This document shows, piece by piece, positions 5,420 through 7,285 of a DNA stretch of 7,285 nucleotides. Origin of the DNA: Bacillota bacterium. GTDB lineage: Bacteria > Bacillota > Clostridia > Lachnospirales > Lachnospiraceae. Below the pieces are notes generated by a model. The model was not told the DNA's origin, made no database searches, and saw nothing but the letters and a program-made list of their open reading frames with translations. The first letter of the stretch is position 1. Every line of letters starts with the position of its first letter. The position numbers and the translations under genes are program-made. The stretch lies in the NCBI GenBank assembly GCA_023399455.1, contig JAEWPN010000094.1, positions 1 to 7,285 of the forward strand. Reading direction: 5' to 3'.

Positions 5420-6793
5420 TTAATAACCAATGAATTTAGGTTTAACTCTTCTGCCTGCGACTTGTTCTATCGCATAAGCTGTATTTAATAGTTCTTCATC
5501 AGTTTGAGCGATGATATTTATTCCAAAAGGCATTCCATCATTATATAGCCCGCAGGGTACCGTAATCGCCGGTAAACCTGTATATTGAACAATTAGGTGA
5601 TCTTTAAATACAATACACGCATTTACATCCTTTAGCTGATCCTTCATATATAGTTTAGCGAACTCTATATCTTTTAACGTATCCAGATAAACAGATTCTG
5701 TCATTTCACCGGAGGTATTATTCTGGGCATCTTCTAACAATATCTGACCATATCTTAAAGTTTCTTCTTTATGGATATTGTTAAATTCGATTATTTCCTT
5801 TAAATTTTTTATTTTATAATCCAGCGGTAACTCAGTTAAATATTGATTCAAAGCATGCTTAAACTCATATTTTTTAATGTTATCTATCTTTTTATTAGGA
5901 ATTGTTTTGAGATGTATCCATTTTAAGATTGCACCAGCTTCTTTTAACTTATCTAAAATACTATTAGCCTTTTTTTCTTCTTCCTGCGACATATTATCCA
6001 TGGCAGATTGATCGATTCCTATTACCATACCTTTAAGATTTGAATTTTCTGTAAAGTGTATTTTATTGGATGCTATTTCATTAAAAATAATAATTGCATC
6101 TTTAACGGTTCTTGTCATGGGACCAACCATATCAAAAGTAAAGCTTACCGGTATAATGCCTTTTATGCTTAAAGTACCCTTACCTGGACGATATCCTACA
6201 ATACCATTCTTTAAGCCGGGGGATATGATAGAGCCAGAAGTATCCGTACCAAAAGCTGCCGTACATAAATTAGCTGCCACTGCAACTCCTGAACCGGTAC
6301 TGGAACCTGCCGGGCTTTCACCTAAAACGTATGGTGATCTTACAATTCCTCCTTTGGAACTATACCCGTTCGGCATTCCTTTCGTCATATAATTGGCAAA
6401 TTCAGTCATGTTTGATTTGCCAAGAATAACAGCACCTTTTTTTCTCAAAACTTTTACGATCTCGGCATCCGTTTCCGGACTTGAATCTGCCAATGCCAGT
6501 GATCCTGCGGATGTGTGCAGGCTATCTGCAGTATTTATATTATCTTTTAAAAGAATAGGTATCCCATAAAGCAAGCCGGAATCATCCTTATTTCTTTTAT
6601 CAAGCTCTTCTGCTATTGTAATAACATCAGGATTTATCTCAAGAATAGAATTTAATCCATTAAAACCTTTGTCGAAGGAGTCTATTTGCTCTAAATATTG
6701 TAAAACAATCTCTTTTATAGAAAAAGTTTTGTTTTTTATTATCTTGCCTAATTCAGTTATTGTTATTTCATTTAAATCTATTTTGTCTGCCAC
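5420..6793 (-). CDS. Amidase signature family hydrolase
   Basis: About 457 residues, a normal length for the family, which hydrolyses carboxamides to acid plus ammonia. Numbering from the upstream ATG, the catalytic triad is complete: Lys88 in GIPILLKDNI, the cis-Ser169 in SPAGSSTGSG, and the nucleophile Ser193 in FGTDTSGSIISP, with the usual 24-residue gap. GAVILGKSNMTEFANY (125-140), the YRPGKGTLS stretch and the C-terminal YTGLPAITVPCG...GMPFGINII are also typical. SGSIISP resembles stand-alone amidases rather than GatA, and no gatB or gatC lies nearby, so a tRNA amidotransferase role is unlikely. The preferred start is GTG (6791-6793) because GGAG (6800-6803) sits 6 bases upstream; ATG at 6808 has no such site. 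Hand counts of 5821-5940 give about 29% G+C, against about 44% for two sampled 60-base lines of the oxidase, hinting at a different origin. Substrate unknown. Confidence 0.88.
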   Translation of the reverse strand: MADKIDLNEITITELGKIIKNKTFSIKEIVLQYLEQIDSFDKGFNGLNSILEINPDVITIAEELDKRNKDDSGLLYGIPILLKDNINTADSLHTSAGSLALADSSPETDAEIVKVLRKKGAVILGKSNMTEFANYMTKGMPNGYSSKGGIVRSPYVLGESPAGSSTGSGVAVAANLCTAAFGTDTSGSIISPGLKNGIVGYRPGKGTLSIKGIIPVSFTFDMVGPMTRTVKDAIIIFNEIASNKIHFTENSNLKGMVIGIDQSAMDNMSQEEEKKANSILDKLKEAGAILKWIHLKTIPNKKIDNIKKYEFKHALNQYLTELPLDYKIKNLKEIIEFNNIHKEETLRYGQILLEDAQNNTSGEMTESVYLDTLKDIEFAKLYMKDQLKDVNACIVFKDHLIVQYTGLPAITVPCGLYNDGMPFGINIIAQTDEELLNTAYAIEQVAGRRVKPKFIGY

Positions 6794-6833
6794 ATTAATC
6801 TCCTGCATCTATTTGACGTTCTCTCATGTCTCA

Positions 6834-6858
6834 ATAATAGTTCTCTCTTTACTATTAT
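6834..6858. repeat. 8-bp inverted repeat in the amidase leader
   Basis: ATAATAGT (6834-6841) and ACTATTAT (6851-6858) are perfect inverted arms around a pyrimidine-rich 9-base spacer. It sits between the candidate amidase -10 box and the start codon, so it could be an operator or an mRNA hairpin. Evidence is symmetry and position only. Confidence 0.35.
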
Positions 6859-6904
6859 CTTCCCATATATTTCGATTTATTCATAATAACGTCAGCAGAT
6901 AAGT

Positions 6905-6910
6905 ATTATA
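6905..6910 (-). promoter_or_regulatory. Candidate -10 box of the amidase promoter
   Basis: The minus strand reads TATAAT here. The best -35 match is TTCACG, 19 bases upstream inside the terminator stem, which is poor. A start near 6898 would leave a leader of about 105 bases. The box follows directly on the terminator of the upstream gene, a sensible place for a new promoter. Confidence 0.4.
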
Positions 6911-6921
6911 AAGCTTATACC

Positions 6922-6951
6922 AAAAAAGACGTGAAAGCATCCTCTCACGTC
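6922..6951 (-). terminator. Rho-independent terminator downstream of the right-edge gene
   Basis: On the minus strand, GACGTGAGAG and CTTTCACGTC pair over 10 positions (nine Watson-Crick pairs and one G-U) around the tetraloop GATG. Six T residues follow (6927-6922). On the plus strand the G-U becomes an A-C mismatch and no T-run follows, so the element works for minus-strand transcripts. It lies about 180 bases past the stop of the gene at 7131. Confidence 0.8.
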
Positions 6952-7130
6952 AAAATATGTTGCTGTCATTATTCTATAAATCCTCTATTTATCAAGTGTT
7001 TTTCCGTTGCAACAGGACTATGGATTCCACGTGCCTTGAGGTGATAAAAAAGATGACCGTTAAACCTAATACCCCCTTGGCGTCAGAATATATTTCAAAA
7101 ACAGCCACTCTTATAAACCAATATTCTTTG
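6952..7130. other. Intergenic stretch with no recognised gene
   Basis: About 180 bases between the terminator and the right-edge gene. A 67-codon plus-strand frame (6957-7160) has no ribosome binding site and runs into the neighbouring gene antisense. A minus-strand frame reading DAKGVLGLTVIFFITSRHVE also lacks initiation signals. A 7-base inverted repeat AGAATAT/ATATTCT (7085-7091, 7121-7127) spans 29 bases. Nothing else is supportable. Confidence 0.4.
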
Positions 7131-7285
7131 TTAAACCGGCTTGTTGCCTTTTCCTTTTAAATACTCCGACATTGCCTCATCGAAATTTGAAATATAATCC
7201 CTATCCTGTTGAATACGAAACTGTTCGTATACCTCAACAGCTTTTTTCAGTGCATCCTCATGTGAAACACGCCCCTTGCCTTCAA
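7131..7285 (-). CDS. C-terminal fragment of a probable RhuM-like (virulence RhuM family) protein
   Basis: Fifty complete codons run from the right edge to TAA (7131-7133); the gene continues outside the window. The residues read EGKGRVSHEDALKKAVEVY, then EQFRIQQDRDYISNFDEAM, then a basic tail ending KGKGNKPV. The pattern G-x-V-S-H-E-x-A-x-x-K-A followed by Y-E-x-F-R and a (D/N)FD near the end resembles, from memory, the C-terminus of RhuM-family proteins, which often occur on genomic islands. The match covers only this short region and was not searched, so other families are possible. The terminator at 6922-6951 fits this gene. Confidence 0.5.
   Translation of the reverse strand, partial: EGKGRVSHEDALKKAVEVYEQFRIQQDRDYISNFDEAMSEYLKGKGNKPV

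Noticed and set aside
6066..6392. A 108-codon plus-strand frame opposite the amidase active-site region.
   Set aside because: It lies opposite the strongly conserved amidase signature, whose codon constraints explain the open frame.
6957..7160. A 67-codon plus-strand frame near the right edge.
   Set aside because: No ribosome binding site precedes it, and its end is antisense to the better supported RhuM-like C-terminus.
1..7285. CRISPR arrays, tRNA or rRNA genes, insertion sequences with terminal repeats, and attachment sites.
   Set aside because: I saw no regularly spaced repeats, RNA-gene signatures or transposase-like reading frames with flanking repeats in the window.

Overview
The window suggests a low-GC Gram-positive anaerobe, most likely a Clostridia/Lachnospiraceae-type Firmicute. 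The evidence is AT-rich DNA, strong AGGAGG-type ribosome binding sites in front of several genes, and proteins of clostridial character. This is an inference from composition and protein style; no phylogenetic marker is present.

Layout, left to right. (1) 20-949 (-) encodes a divergent cation-diffusion-facilitator (CDF) membrane transporter. (2) 950-1184 is a shared control region. Two promoters face each other and overlap, their -10 boxes forming the ends of a 27-bp near-palindrome centred on base 1108. A long inverted repeat (992-1043) lies in the predicted transporter leader. (3) 1185-1751 (+) encodes a TetR/AcrR regulator, the obvious candidate to bind the palindrome. (4) 1741-2292 (-) encodes a GNAT acetyltransferase whose 3' end overlaps the tetR 3' end by 11 bp. 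(5) 2383 to about 4195 (-) is an L-amino-acid-oxidase-like flavoprotein gene. Its FAD and substrate motifs are intact, but it is split over reading frames near its 5' end. (6) 4202-5215 (-) encodes a synthetase-only RelA/SpoT protein (ppGpp-type alarmone synthetase) ending only a few bases before the oxidase reading frame begins. (7) 5420-6793 (-) encodes an amidase-signature hydrolase with a complete Lys-Ser-Ser triad. (8) 6922-6951 is a good intrinsic terminator on the minus strand, serving the gene at the right edge. (9) 7131-7285 (-) is the C-terminal end of a probable RhuM-like protein that runs out of the window.

How the parts fit. The left third looks like a self-contained two-gene module, with a repressor controlling itself and an exporter-like protein from one compact symmetric site. 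The middle looks like a minus-strand transcription unit in which an alarmone synthetase and an amino-acid oxidase are made together from a promoter near 5350, possibly with the acetyltransferase downstream. The amidase has its own promoter signal just after the terminator. The points most worth following up are the symmetric double promoter, the strand-specific leader hairpin, the missing metal ligands in the CDF protein, the pairing of the alarmone synthetase with the oxidase, and the frameshifts in the oxidase gene.
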